A stretch of 64,000 nt of DNA from assembly GCA_902793285.1 (NCBI GenBank), contig CADBCV010000013.1, forward strand, positions 16,235 through 80,234. The letters are read 5' to 3'. Below, piece after piece: positions 7,374-15,860 of this stretch. The stretch comes from Oscillospiraceae bacterium (GTDB taxonomy: Bacteria; Bacillota; Clostridia; Oscillospirales; Oscillospiraceae). The first letter of the stretch is position 1; each line of letters starts with the position of its first letter. The notes beneath the pieces were generated by a model that was given only the letters and a program-made list of their open reading frames with translations, did not search any database and was not told the origin of the DNA. The translations under genes and the position numbers were made by a program.

Positions 7374-8639
7374 ATGTCGTGTGAAAAACGTGGCAAGGTT
7401 TGGCGCGTATCCTACCGCCATAACGGAGTTATCTACAAAGAGACTTTTGATACGGAAAAACAGGCACGGGCAAGAGATGCCATTGTAAAAGCAGAAAAGG
7501 AGTCGGGGACTTTTTCTCCCCCTCATGCGCTGATTGACCCTGAAAAGAATCCGCGCGGTTATGGCAAGGGCATCACGGTTCGGGAGCTGATGAAGCGTTT
7601 TGTCGAAGAATACGGCCCGACTGAGTGGAAGCCGAATGTGCTGGCGCAGAATCGCAACCGGATCGAGTATTACATTAACCCTTTCCTGGGCGATGAGCTT
7701 CTTATGGACCTCAGTGTACAGCGTATTGAGCGTTACTACAGAGATCTGCTCAAAACCCCTTCGGTGGACGATCCCGATGAGACGGTAGGGAAGAGCGTGA
7801 TCGAGAAGATCCACACCATGCTGTGTACAGCCTACAAGCAGGCCCAGCGTTGGGGCTATGTCCCCCGCGATGAAAAGACCGTTGTGTCCCTGGCTCGCCG
7901 TCCAAGGTACAGGTCGGATGAACGGGAGATCTGGACGCCGCAGCAGTATCGTACAGCGCTGGATTCCTGCGAGCACCACGGTTTGCGGCTCTGGCTGCTT
8001 CTTTCCGCCTCCTGTTCGGCGCGGATCGGGGAGCTGCTCGGCCTCCAATGGGACTGTGTAGAGTTCAGCGACGACGGCACTGCCTCGATTACCTTCCGCC
8101 AGCAGCTCCAGCGTATGGATCGGGAGGGGATGACCAACAGCGAAAAGTTTGAGGTCTATTATGCCTTCCCGTCCGGCAGGGACAGCAAAACAGTCCTGGC
8201 CTTGTGCGGTATGAAGGATAAGACCGGAGCTGCCGCTCCTCCTCGGACAGTCTATGTGGGGGCTCAGGTCGCCGCAGCTCTGAAAGCGGAGCAGCAGCGC
8301 CAGAAAACGCTCAAGATCGTACACGGACGGCATTACGAGGATTTCAATATCGTCATCGCCCAGGACTTGGGCAGGCCGTTTGAAGAGCATGAGATTCGCA
8401 GAAAGCTCAAAAAACTTTGCGAGGATGCGTCTCTGCCGGTGGTCGTCCCTCATGCGATGCGGCATCTGAGCGTGACCCTGAAGCTCCTGATTTCCGGGGA
8501 TGTCAAGGCTGTTCAGGCTGACAGCGGCCATAAGGACGCCGGAATGGTCCTGAATCGGTATAGTCATGCCATAGATGCTGAGCGGAAAAAGATGGCGATG
8601 CAGCTCGACGGGTTGCTTTACTGTCCCGGTCAGACGTGA
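7374..8639 (+). CDS. int: Tyrosine recombinase, Tn916-family integrase type
   Basis: 421 residues. An N-terminal arm-binding beta domain (about 1-45, GKVWRVSYRHNG) is followed by a core-binding SAM-like domain (about 68-170) and a catalytic domain (about 185-410). The catalytic set is complete: Arg217 (SARIGELLGLQW), His360 and Arg363 (HAMRH), His386 (GHKD) and Tyr396 (LNRYSH). It should cut and rejoin att sites to insert or excise the element. Position after xis and at the end of the AT-rich segment, pointing at tRNA genes, fits an element terminus. ATG 7374 follows AAGGAG. Confidence 0.95.
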   Translation: MSCEKRGKVWRVSYRHNGVIYKETFDTEKQARARDAIVKAEKESGTFSPPHALIDPEKNPRGYGKGITVRELMKRFVEEYGPTEWKPNVLAQNRNRIEYYINPFLGDELLMDLSVQRIERYYRDLLKTPSVDDPDETVGKSVIEKIHTMLCTAYKQAQRWGYVPRDEKTVVSLARRPRYRSDEREIWTPQQYRTALDSCEHHGLRLWLLLSASCSARIGELLGLQWDCVEFSDDGTASITFRQQLQRMDREGMTNSEKFEVYYAFPSGRDSKTVLALCGMKDKTGAAAPPRTVYVGAQVAAALKAEQQRQKTLKIVHGRHYEDFNIVIAQDLGRPFEEHEIRRKLKKLCEDASLPVVVPHAMRHLSVTLKLLISGDVKAVQADSGHKDAGMVLNRYSHAIDAERKKMAMQLDGLLYCPGQT

Positions 8640-8649
8640 CCGAAAGAGT

Positions 8650-8828
8650 GTTCCCAAGCAAGCCTCCGCGACAGGAGCGTGTTTCCAATGTCCCCAATGT
8701 TCCCATGCTGTCTGATGCGTCTAAAGCGCAAAAATAGTCTCTCAGATAGCCTGAGAGACGGTAAAATCAGCACTTTTTTGGAGAAATGAAAGCGCACGCA
8801 AAAGACTGGGCGTTCCCAAGTGTTCCCA
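8650..8828. repeat. Four GTTCCCA motifs and a hairpin between integrase and tRNA-Thr
   Basis: GTTCCCA occurs at 8650-8656, 8699-8705, 8812-8818 and 8822-8828 (the last two exactly 10 bp, one helical turn, apart), with related TTTCCAATG/CCCCAATG between. A perfect 9-bp stem GTCTCTCAG/CTGAGAGAC (8737-8745 with 8751-8759) lies in the middle. Repeated short motifs next to int are what arm-type integrase binding sites look like; this role is inferred. Confidence 0.4.
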
Positions 8829-8875
8829 AAGGAAAACGCACTACAAAAACCCCCTCGAAAATGCCCCGAAAAGTT

Positions 8876-8903
8876 AAAAAAACACCCGAAAATCGGGTGT
8901 TTT
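8876..8903 (-). terminator. Terminator of the tRNA transcription unit
   Basis: Arms AACACCCGA (8881-8889) and TCGGGTGTT (8893-8901) pair perfectly. Read leftward the stem is followed by a run of T (A-run 8876-8882 on the plus strand). It lies directly after the 3' end of tRNA-Thr. Confidence 0.8.
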
Positions 8904-8979
<76 letters not shown>

Positions 8980-8984
8980 AAAGT

Positions 8985-9010
8985 ATATGCCCCTTATAGA
9001 AGGGGCATAT
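8985..9010. other. Perfect 11-bp hairpin between the two tRNA sequences
   Basis: ATATGCCCCTT (8985-8995) and AAGGGGCATAT (9000-9010) pair fully around ATAG. It lies in the spacer of the leftward tRNA unit; it may guide processing or be a remnant terminator. Confidence 0.55.
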
Positions 9011-9013
9011 CTG

Positions 9014-9074
9014 TGGCGACCGAGAAGGGACTTGAACCCTCGACCTCCGGCGTGACAGGCCGGCGTTCTAACCC
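9014..9074 (-). pseudogene. 3' fragment of tRNA-Asp (anticodon GTC), 5' half missing
   Basis: Read leftward from 9074, the sequence GGGTTAGAAC leads into a correct anticodon arm CCGGC-CTGTCAC-GCCGG (anticodon GTC), a T arm with GGTTCAAGTCC, the 3' acceptor strand CTCGGTC, discriminator G and CCA (9014-9016). The matching 5' acceptor (GACCGAG) and the 5' side of the D stem are absent; 9075 onward is unrelated sequence. Elements that integrate in tRNA genes leave exactly such displaced 3' halves, so this is a probable att scar. Confidence 0.75.
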
Positions 9075-9211
9075 AGACGGGACCCGATTTGTCAAGCGCC
9101 TTTTTCAAAAAATTCCCCATCTTTTCTTGGCGCGGCAGGGACAGCCTCGGGCGGCGGGCCTGGCGGCGGAAAAAATGCAGCGCTTTTTCGCCCAAAGTCG
9201 GGGGCTTTTGC

Positions 9212-9240
9212 TTGCAAACGGAGAGGCAGAATGTTATACT
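9212..9240 (+). promoter_or_regulatory. Sigma-A-type promoter for the LRR gene cluster
   Basis: TTGCAA (9212-9217), 17-bp spacer, TATACT (9235-9240), 53 bp before ATG 9294. This is the best match upstream of the tandem LRR genes. Confidence 0.55.
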
Positions 9241-9293
9241 TTCTAATTACAGTGCAATCGCGCGCCAAGCTATTGAAGCGCCGGAGGGTGGAG

Positions 9294-10934
9294 ATGGAAT
9301 TGAAAAGAGTAGCGCAGAGATTTCTGGCTCTGCTGATTCTGGGCGGGGCCCTGGTCTTCGGTATGTCCGGCGTCTATCATGAGGCCCCCTGGATCGTCGC
9401 GCCGCTGTTCGGCAGCGTGAAGATCGAACTCGGCGGCAGGCGCGTCGCGGCGAACACCGAAACGCTCACCGCCCGCGTCTCAAAGCGGGACCTTTCGCAG
9501 CTCGCCTATCTCACAAAGCTTAAAAGCGCAGACCTGCGCGGGAGCGAGTGCTACGAGGAGATTACGGCCTGGCGCAATGCCCACCCGGAGGTGGAGGTTC
9601 TCTACTCTGTCCCGCTTCCCGACGGGCAGTGGGTGGATAATACCGCGAGCGAGCTGAACCTCACCGCCGTCCGGAGCGAGCAGACATCCCAGCTTCTCGA
9701 TGCCATCGCCTGTATGCCCAATATCCGCGAGGTCTATCTCGGCGAGGTCGGCGGAGAGCGTCTCAATATTCAGTCCATGCGCGAGATCCGCGAGGTGCTG
9801 CCCGGGGCGGATTTCCACTTCTCCGCGGTCATCGGCGGCAAGCTCTTTGACGGCGAGGCTGAAACGCTCGACCTGCGGGACATCCGGCACGAGCAGGCCC
9901 AGGATCTCGCGGTGGTGCTCGGGTGCATGAACAGACTCAAGTCGGTCGAGCTCGGCAGCGACGCCACGGGCTCCGTCCCCTGGGAGGATATCGCCCTGCT
10001 CAAATCCAACTGCGCCGATGTGCGCTTTCGCTACAGCTTCACGCTCTACGGGCAGGCTCTCGATCTCGACACCGAGAGGCTGGACTTTCGCGGGACCGAG
10101 GTCACGGACAACGGCAACGCCCTCTACGCGGTCCTCTCCTGCATGAATAACTGCACGTATCTCGACATGGACAGTACCGGCGTCTCGAACGAATCCCTCG
10201 CCCGCCTGCAGGAGCTCTTCCCCAAGACCCGCATCGTCTGGCGCGTGTGGTTCGGGGAGAACTACAGCGTGCGCACGGACGCGGAAAAGATCCTCGCCTC
10301 CAAACCCACGGTCGGCGGCATGATTTACGATGCGTCGGTACTGCAATACTGCACAGACATCAAGTATCTCGACCTCGGCCACAATGACGATCTCGCGGAT
10401 CTCTCCTTCGCGGCGAAGATGCCGAAGCTCGAGGTGCTCATCATCGCCATGACCGCCATCACGGATCTGTCTCCGCTGAGAAGCTGCCCGAATCTGGAAT
10501 ACGTGGAGCTCAACTCCACCAACATCGCGGACCTCACGCCGCTCGAGAACGCCGTCGGCCTGCACCATCTGAACATCGCCGGCTGCCCCAATATCCGCGA
10601 CATCACGCCCCTCTACAATCTCGTGAATCTGGAGCGCCTCTGGATCGGGCGCGACACGCCGGTCCCCGAGGAGCAGGCGCAGAAGATGCGGGAGCTCGTG
10701 CCCGGCTGCAAGGTCAACACCACGACGGACGATCCCCACGGCGACGCCTGGCGCTTTACCGCCTACGATCCCGAGGAGCCCAAGTATTACTGGGTGCCGC
10801 GCTATGAGCTTTTAAGAGAGCAGATGGGCTATAATTATCAGGAGTACAGCTTCTACTGGCTGGACCCCCTGTGCGATCTGGAGGCCCCGGAGGAGTATCG
10901 GGGCATGTACGGAAAAGAGGTTTACGGACTATGA
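9294..10934 (+). CDS. Leucine-rich-repeat exported protein, paralog 1
   Basis: 546 residues from ATG 9294 (GGAGGGTGGAG upstream; the open frame from 9231 lacks a site). An N-terminal hydrophobic segment (about 8-25) has no lipobox cysteine, so it is membrane-anchored or secreted. The middle holds irregular beta-leucine repeats, then SDS22-like LRRs from about residue 360 (YLDLGHNDDL, LEVLIIAMTAITDLSPL, LEYVELNSTNIADLTPL). Shared family motifs are YLDMDSTGVSN, VWRVWFG, VRTDAEKILASKP, LERLWIG and a C-terminal RYELLREQ...FYWLDPL. It is the first of four adjacent paralogs. Cell-surface binding is inferred; no ligand is evident. Confidence 0.8.
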   Translation: MELKRVAQRFLALLILGGALVFGMSGVYHEAPWIVAPLFGSVKIELGGRRVAANTETLTARVSKRDLSQLAYLTKLKSADLRGSECYEEITAWRNAHPEVEVLYSVPLPDGQWVDNTASELNLTAVRSEQTSQLLDAIACMPNIREVYLGEVGGERLNIQSMREIREVLPGADFHFSAVIGGKLFDGEAETLDLRDIRHEQAQDLAVVLGCMNRLKSVELGSDATGSVPWEDIALLKSNCADVRFRYSFTLYGQALDLDTERLDFRGTEVTDNGNALYAVLSCMNNCTYLDMDSTGVSNESLARLQELFPKTRIVWRVWFGENYSVRTDAEKILASKPTVGGMIYDASVLQYCTDIKYLDLGHNDDLADLSFAAKMPKLEVLIIAMTAITDLSPLRSCPNLEYVELNSTNIADLTPLENAVGLHHLNIAGCPNIRDITPLYNLVNLERLWIGRDTPVPEEQAQKMRELVPGCKVNTTTDDPHGDAWRFTAYDPEEPKYYWVPRYELLREQMGYNYQEYSFYWLDPLCDLEAPEEYRGMYGKEVYGL

Positions 10935-12223
10935 GCATGAAAAACCACCGCCTGTTCTGCTTTGTTCTGTGCCTTGCGCTGTGCCTGCTCCTCGCGGGCT
11001 GCGGCGGCACAAAGGCGGCGGCCGTGTCCGCCCCGGCGGAGACGGCAGAGCCTGCGCCAGAGCCAGCGCCGACACCGACCCCGGAGCCGACGCCGGAGCC
11101 TGTGTTCAGCGTGCTCGGGCGGGAATACACCCCCTCCAGCACGACGCTGGAGCTTGCGGGCCTCACGGAGGCACAGGCCCCGGAGATCGCAAAAATCCTC
11201 CCGGCGCTCACAGGGCTTGAGACCGTCCACATCGGGAGCGAGACGGAAACTCCCCTCTCCTGGGAGACGCTCAAAACCCTGCACGATGCCGCGCCCTGGG
11301 CCGCGCTCGACTACGGCTTTACGATCTTCGGAAAAGCCTTCAATCTCAGCGATGAGGAGATGGATCTCAAGTACATCCCCATGGAGGACGAGGGGGAGCT
11401 CGTGGGCAAGGTAGCCGCCTGCATGTCGAGGCTCAAGACTCTCGACATGGATAGCTGCCGCGTCTCCAACGAGGCGATGGCAAGGCTCCGCGACAGCCTG
11501 CCGGAGACCGAGGTCATCTGGCGCGTCAACTTCGCCCAGGGCTACACCGCCCGCACCAACGAGACGCGCATCCTCGCCTCCATGCCCGGGCAGGCGGGGG
11601 AGCTTGTGCACAACAATGTGGAAAATCTCAAATACTGCACGAAGGTGAAGTATCTCGATCTCGGCCACAACAACTATCTCGACACGCTCGAATTTATCCG
11701 CACGATGCCGGATCTTGAGGTGCTGATCGCGGCGCTGAGCTTTATTGAGGATTTCTCCCCCGTGGCGGACTGCCCGAAGCTCGAGTATGTGGAAGCCTTC
11801 ACCACGAGGCTGCACGATCTCACGCCGTTTGCGGAGCTTCACAACTTAAAGCATCTCAACATCTGCTATAACTTTGCCGTCACGGACATCACGCCCCTCT
11901 ACGGGCTCGACCTCGAGCGGCTCTGGATCGGGATGCACGACCCCGTCCCGCCCGAGCAGATCGCGGAGTTTAAGCGCCTGCACCCCAACTGCGTGGTGAA
12001 CGACACCACCCCCGACCCCACCGAGGAGTACTGGCGCTTTGCCGAGCACGGGGACGAGATGGGAAACCAGCGCTACGATCCCCGCTATGAGCTCCTGCGG
12101 GAGCAGATGCGCTATTCGGACGAGGCGTACAATTTCTACTGGACAGATCCCCTCTACGACTGGACCTGCCCGCGCGAGGTGACCCCGGACCCGGAGGTCA
12201 AGGATTTTCAGGATCTGTACTAA
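10931..12223 (+). CDS. Leucine-rich-repeat lipoprotein, paralog 2
   Basis: 430 residues; ATG 10931 overlaps the previous stop (ATGA), so the two are translationally coupled. A signal peptide with lipobox LLAGC at about residues 22-26 indicates a lipid-anchored surface protein. A Pro/Thr/Glu-rich linker (about 37-62) precedes the folded part. The family core is shared with the neighbours: LDMDSCRVSNEAM, VIWRVNFAQGY, RILASMP, YLDLGHNNYL, LERLWIG and the C-terminal PRYELLREQMRY...NFYWTDPL. It is shorter than paralog 1 because part of the N-terminal repeat array is missing. Confidence 0.8.
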   Translation: MSMKNHRLFCFVLCLALCLLLAGCGGTKAAAVSAPAETAEPAPEPAPTPTPEPTPEPVFSVLGREYTPSSTTLELAGLTEAQAPEIAKILPALTGLETVHIGSETETPLSWETLKTLHDAAPWAALDYGFTIFGKAFNLSDEEMDLKYIPMEDEGELVGKVAACMSRLKTLDMDSCRVSNEAMARLRDSLPETEVIWRVNFAQGYTARTNETRILASMPGQAGELVHNNVENLKYCTKVKYLDLGHNNYLDTLEFIRTMPDLEVLIAALSFIEDFSPVADCPKLEYVEAFTTRLHDLTPFAELHNLKHLNICYNFAVTDITPLYGLDLERLWIGMHDPVPPEQIAEFKRLHPNCVVNDTTPDPTEEYWRFAEHGDEMGNQRYDPRYELLREQMRYSDEAYNFYWTDPLYDWTCPREVTPDPEVKDFQDLY

Positions 12224-12254
12224 ATTCAATGGCAAACGCGGTTTGCCATTGAAT
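12224..12254. terminator. Perfect 14-bp hairpin after LRR paralog 2
   Basis: ATTCAATGGCAAAC (12224-12237) and GTTTGCCATTGAAT (12241-12254) pair completely around GCG, immediately after the stop codon. No T-run follows, so it may stabilise the 3' end rather than terminate. Confidence 0.55.
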
Positions 12255-12641
12255 ACTCGCGCTTATCGCACGCGGCGGAGCGTGCCGCGCCCGTCAGCGA
12301 AGCGTCGAAACCACTATTCCGTAGGGGTCGACGGTCAGACCGGCTTCTCTTGCCGCCATGCGGCAATTCACCTTCTCCCCAGACCGACCCGAAACCTCAC
12401 CGCATCAGGAATGCGGGTACAGGGGTAAAAGCCCGCCCGGCGGTACAATGTTGGTTTCCGTATTCGCCTGGGCACAGAGAAAAAACGCCGGTTTCCCCGC
12501 GCGGGCCGATGAAGGCATCGGCCCCTACGATGCAGATTAACGCTGTAAGTGTTGAATCTGTCTGTCTTTCAGTATGAAACCGAAACCCATATCTTGAAAT
12601 GATATAGAAGGCTGTTATCAGCAAGTTCTAAGGAGTATTCC
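12255..12641. repeat. Intergenic dispersed-repeat region between LRR paralogs 2 and 3
   Basis: No gene. It carries a GTAGGGGTCG module (about 12321), the CCCGAAACCTCACCGCATCAG motif that recurs near 36371 and 36451, and an inverted module GGCATCGGCCCCTACGATG (about 12515-12533). It ends with the AAGGAG ribosome site of the next gene. The repeat splits the LRR cluster into two pairs. Confidence 0.6.
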
Positions 12642-14000
12642 ATGCAGAACAGAACAATTCGCGCCCTTCTGTGCGCCGCGCTTTTGTGCCTGCTGCCCGC
12701 GGGCTGCGGGAAAAGCGCCGACGCCGCGCTCGCGCCATCAACGCCCCCGGTCTCCGCGGAGATCGTGTTTGCCGCGGGCAGCGTTTCCCCGGACGCCGGG
12801 GAAGTGAAGCTCGCCCTTCGCGCGGGGGAGACCGCGCTGCTCGATTCCCTGCCCGCCCTCTCTTCCGCCGATCTCAGCGGCAGCGAGGATGAGCGGGAGG
12901 TCGCCGCCTGGTGTAAGGCCCACCCGGAGGTCGAATGCTATTATACCGTCACCCTCCCCGGCGGGGAGGTGCTGGATTCCGGCACGAAGAGCTATGACCT
13001 GAGCGGGGCGTCGCCTGAGGACGCCATAGCCGCGGCAGAGAAGCTGGCCCTGCTGCCGGCGCTCAGAACCCTGCGCCTCGGCGCGGAGGGCGGGAGCCAG
13101 ACCTGGGAGAGCCTTGCCAAACTCCGCGAGCTCCTCCCGGACACGGTCTTTCGCTACGGCTTCACGCTCTACGGAAAAAGCTGCGACCTCTCGGACGCCT
13201 CGCTCAATCTGCGCGGCGTGCCTGTTTCGGACGGCGGCGCGGAGCTCCGGCGCGTGATCCCCCTGATGCACGATCTCAACTATGTGGACATGGACAGTAC
13301 CGGCGTCTCGAACGGGGAGATGGAGAAGCTGCGCGCGGACTACCCGGATGTGAAATTCGTCTGGCGCGTCTTCTTCGGCGACAGCTACAGCGTCCGCACG
13401 GACGTGCAGCGTATCCTCGCCTCCAAGCCCTCCGCGGGCGGGATGCTCTATGACTGGGACGTGGAAGCCCTCTCCTGCTGCCATGACGTGGTGTTTCTCG
13501 ATCTCGGCCACAACCAGGGGCTCACGGACATCTCCTTTGTGAGCCAGATGCCGAAGCTCGAGGTCGCGATCCTCGGCATGTGCGGCTGGTCCGACGCGAC
13601 GCCCCTCGCGGACTGCCCGGAGCTTGAGTATCTTGAAATGTTCTCTACGAACTGCACGGATCTCTCGCCGCTTGCCAAGTGCAAAAATCTCAAGCACTTA
13701 AACGCCGCGAACATCGTCGATCTGGAGGATATCTCCCCCATGTATACCATGACGCAGCTCGAGCGCTTTTACATCGGCAGCATGAACCGCGTCCCCTGGG
13801 AGCAGTGTGAGGAGTTTCAGAAGCGCGTGCCCGACTGCGAGTTTGACACCCTCGTCTACGAGGACCCCACCGGCGGGCACTGGCGCTGGGACGAGAATGC
13901 CGATCAGGTCCCGCGCTACTACCTTCTGCGGATGCAGTTCGGAAACTATGAGAGCGAGGTCTACTCCTTCACCTGGAATGACAAGCTCTATAACCCGTGA
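12642..14000 (+). CDS. Leucine-rich-repeat lipoprotein, paralog 3
   Basis: 452 residues from ATG 12642 (TAAGGAG 9 bases upstream). The signal peptide ends in lipobox LPAGC (about 19-23). Family features follow in order: an N-terminal region with SSADLSGSEDEREVAAWCK (also in paralog 4), YVDMDSTGVSNGEM, VWRVFFGDSYSVRTD, RILASKP, FLDLGHNQGL, SDS22-like repeats at about 280-370, LERFYIG, and a C-terminal PRYYLLRMQF...SFTWND. It is probably a surface protein. Sixteen bases separate it from paralog 4, so they are cotranscribed. Confidence 0.8.
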   Translation: MQNRTIRALLCAALLCLLPAGCGKSADAALAPSTPPVSAEIVFAAGSVSPDAGEVKLALRAGETALLDSLPALSSADLSGSEDEREVAAWCKAHPEVECYYTVTLPGGEVLDSGTKSYDLSGASPEDAIAAAEKLALLPALRTLRLGAEGGSQTWESLAKLRELLPDTVFRYGFTLYGKSCDLSDASLNLRGVPVSDGGAELRRVIPLMHDLNYVDMDSTGVSNGEMEKLRADYPDVKFVWRVFFGDSYSVRTDVQRILASKPSAGGMLYDWDVEALSCCHDVVFLDLGHNQGLTDISFVSQMPKLEVAILGMCGWSDATPLADCPELEYLEMFSTNCTDLSPLAKCKNLKHLNAANIVDLEDISPMYTMTQLERFYIGSMNRVPWEQCEEFQKRVPDCEFDTLVYEDPTGGHWRWDENADQVPRYYLLRMQFGNYESEVYSFTWNDKLYNP

Positions 14001-14015
14001 TAAAGGAGAAACGCC

Positions 14016-15860
14016 ATGAAATGTAAAAGAATTCTGTGCGCGGCGCTGCTGCTTGCGCTGTGCCTGCTCCTCGCCGCCTGCGGAAAGGTGAAGTCCCTTC
14101 CCGCCGCCCCCGCCGCGACCGAGGCTCCGCCGACGAGCGTACACTTTGCCGCGGGGGACGTCGATCTCGCGGCGACGGACTTGAAGCTCCGCCTTGCCTC
14201 CGGGGAGACGGCGCTGCTCGACTCTCTCACCGCCCTCAAAACCGCCGACTTCAGCGGCAGCGAGAATGAGGAGGAGGTCGCCGCCTGGGTGAAGGCCCAC
14301 CCCCAGATCCAGGCCCGCTACACCGTCACGCTCCCGAACGGGACGGCGCTGGACTCCGACGCGAAGAGCGCCGATCTCAGTTCCATGTCGCCCGCCGACG
14401 CGGAGAGCGCCGCGCGAAAGCTCGCCCTCCTGCCGGGCCTCACACGCGTGAATCTCGGCCGCGAGGGGGGCGGCTTCACCTGGAGCGATATCGCCCGCCT
14501 GCGGGAGATCCTGCCGGCGGTGCCGTTCCAGTACGCCTTCAAGCTCTACGGCAAGGACTGCGACCTCTCGGACACGACCATCAATCTCTTCCGCGTGCAG
14601 GTGCCCGATAACGGCAATCTCATTGATGAGGTCATGGGCTACATGCCCCAGCTCACTTACGTGGACATGGATAGCTGCGGCCTTGAGCCGAAGCGTCTCG
14701 AGGAGATCAATCTCCGCCACCCCGACGCGAAGCTCGTCTTCCGCGTCTACTTCGGCGACAACTACACCGCCCGCACCGATGCCGAGCGCATCCTCGCCTC
14801 CATGGCGAGCCGCGGCGGGATGCTCACAAACTACAACGTGGACGGGCTCTACTACTGCCACGATGTAAAGTATCTTGATCTCGGCCACAACACGGAGCTC
14901 ACAGACATCGGCTTTGCCGCGCAGATGCCGAAGCTCGAGGTCGCCATTTTCTCCATGTGCAACGTCTCGGATCTCACGCCCCTCGCCTCCTGCCCAGAGC
15001 TTGAGTATCTGGAGCTCTCCAACACCTACGCAAGCGACCTGCGTCCCCTGTCCGGGCTCAAAAAGCTGCGCCACCTGAACGTGGCGAGCATCGGCTTTGA
15101 CCAGCCCTGGGACGGGTCTGAGCGCATCCAGCTCAAGGACATCACGCCGCTCTACCCGCTCACGGAGCTGGAGCGCCTCTGGATCGGGGCCTATAACCCC
15201 GTCCCGCCCGAGCAGGTGGAGGAGATGCGCCGCCGCGCCCCGAACTGCGAGATCGACCTCACCGTGTATGAGGACCCGGTGGGCGGCCGCTGGCGCTATG
15301 TGGCGATGGCGGACTATATCAACACCTACGTCGACACCTACCATGAGCGCTATGTGAAGCTGCGCGAACAGTTCGGCGACTACGACTACGCCGCCTTCAA
15401 CTTCACCTGGAACGACCCCATGCTCGACCCCAATTACGATCCCGCGACCGCGCCGACGGCCACGCCGAAGCCCGCGGCCGCGCCGACCCAGGCGCCCACC
15501 TATGTACAGCCCTATGTGCCGGTGGAGGAAGAGGAGGAGGAAGAGCCGTACGAGGTCTATACCCCGCCCTTCGACCCCTACGCCGATCAGAGCGTGCCGC
15601 TCATCCCGGCCCAGCCCCCTGAGACGAGCGAGGATATCCTCGGCGAGTCTGACGGCGAGGGCGGCGTGGAATTCAGCGACGTCTTCGGCGACAGCAGCGG
15701 CAGCGTCGCCCAGACCGACGGCGGCGAGAGCGGCAGCGAGAGCAGCGGCGAGGGCGGCTCCGGCGAGGGCGGCGGAGACGGCTTCACGAATGAGAGCGGC
15801 GGCAGCGTCTTCCCCGAGGGGGAGGGCATTGTCAGCGCAGAAGAGGGAGGCACACCTTGA
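14016..15860 (+). CDS. Leucine-rich-repeat lipoprotein, paralog 4, with acidic Gly/Ser tail
   Basis: 614 residues from ATG 14016 (AAAGGAG upstream). Lipobox LLAAC lies at about 17-21. The LRR core closely matches paralog 3 (TADFSGSENEEEVAAWVKAH, YVDMDSCGLE, FRVYFGDNYTARTDAERI, YLDLGHNTEL, LERLWIG, RYVKLREQF). After the family ending (NFTWNDPML, about residue 470) comes an extra tail of about 145 residues: a Pro/Ala/Thr linker, six consecutive Glu, then a Gly/Ser/Glu-rich low-complexity region. The tail may span the cell wall. The stop overlaps the nadE start. Confidence 0.8.
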   Translation: MKCKRILCAALLLALCLLLAACGKVKSLPAAPAATEAPPTSVHFAAGDVDLAATDLKLRLASGETALLDSLTALKTADFSGSENEEEVAAWVKAHPQIQARYTVTLPNGTALDSDAKSADLSSMSPADAESAARKLALLPGLTRVNLGREGGGFTWSDIARLREILPAVPFQYAFKLYGKDCDLSDTTINLFRVQVPDNGNLIDEVMGYMPQLTYVDMDSCGLEPKRLEEINLRHPDAKLVFRVYFGDNYTARTDAERILASMASRGGMLTNYNVDGLYYCHDVKYLDLGHNTELTDIGFAAQMPKLEVAIFSMCNVSDLTPLASCPELEYLELSNTYASDLRPLSGLKKLRHLNVASIGFDQPWDGSERIQLKDITPLYPLTELERLWIGAYNPVPPEQVEEMRRRAPNCEIDLTVYEDPVGGRWRYVAMADYINTYVDTYHERYVKLREQFGDYDYAAFNFTWNDPMLDPNYDPATAPTATPKPAAAPTQAPTYVQPYVPVEEEEEEEPYEVYTPPFDPYADQSVPLIPAQPPETSEDILGESDGEGGVEFSDVFGDSSGSVAQTDGGESGSESSGEGGSGEGGGDGFTNESGGSVFPEGEGIVSAEEGGTP

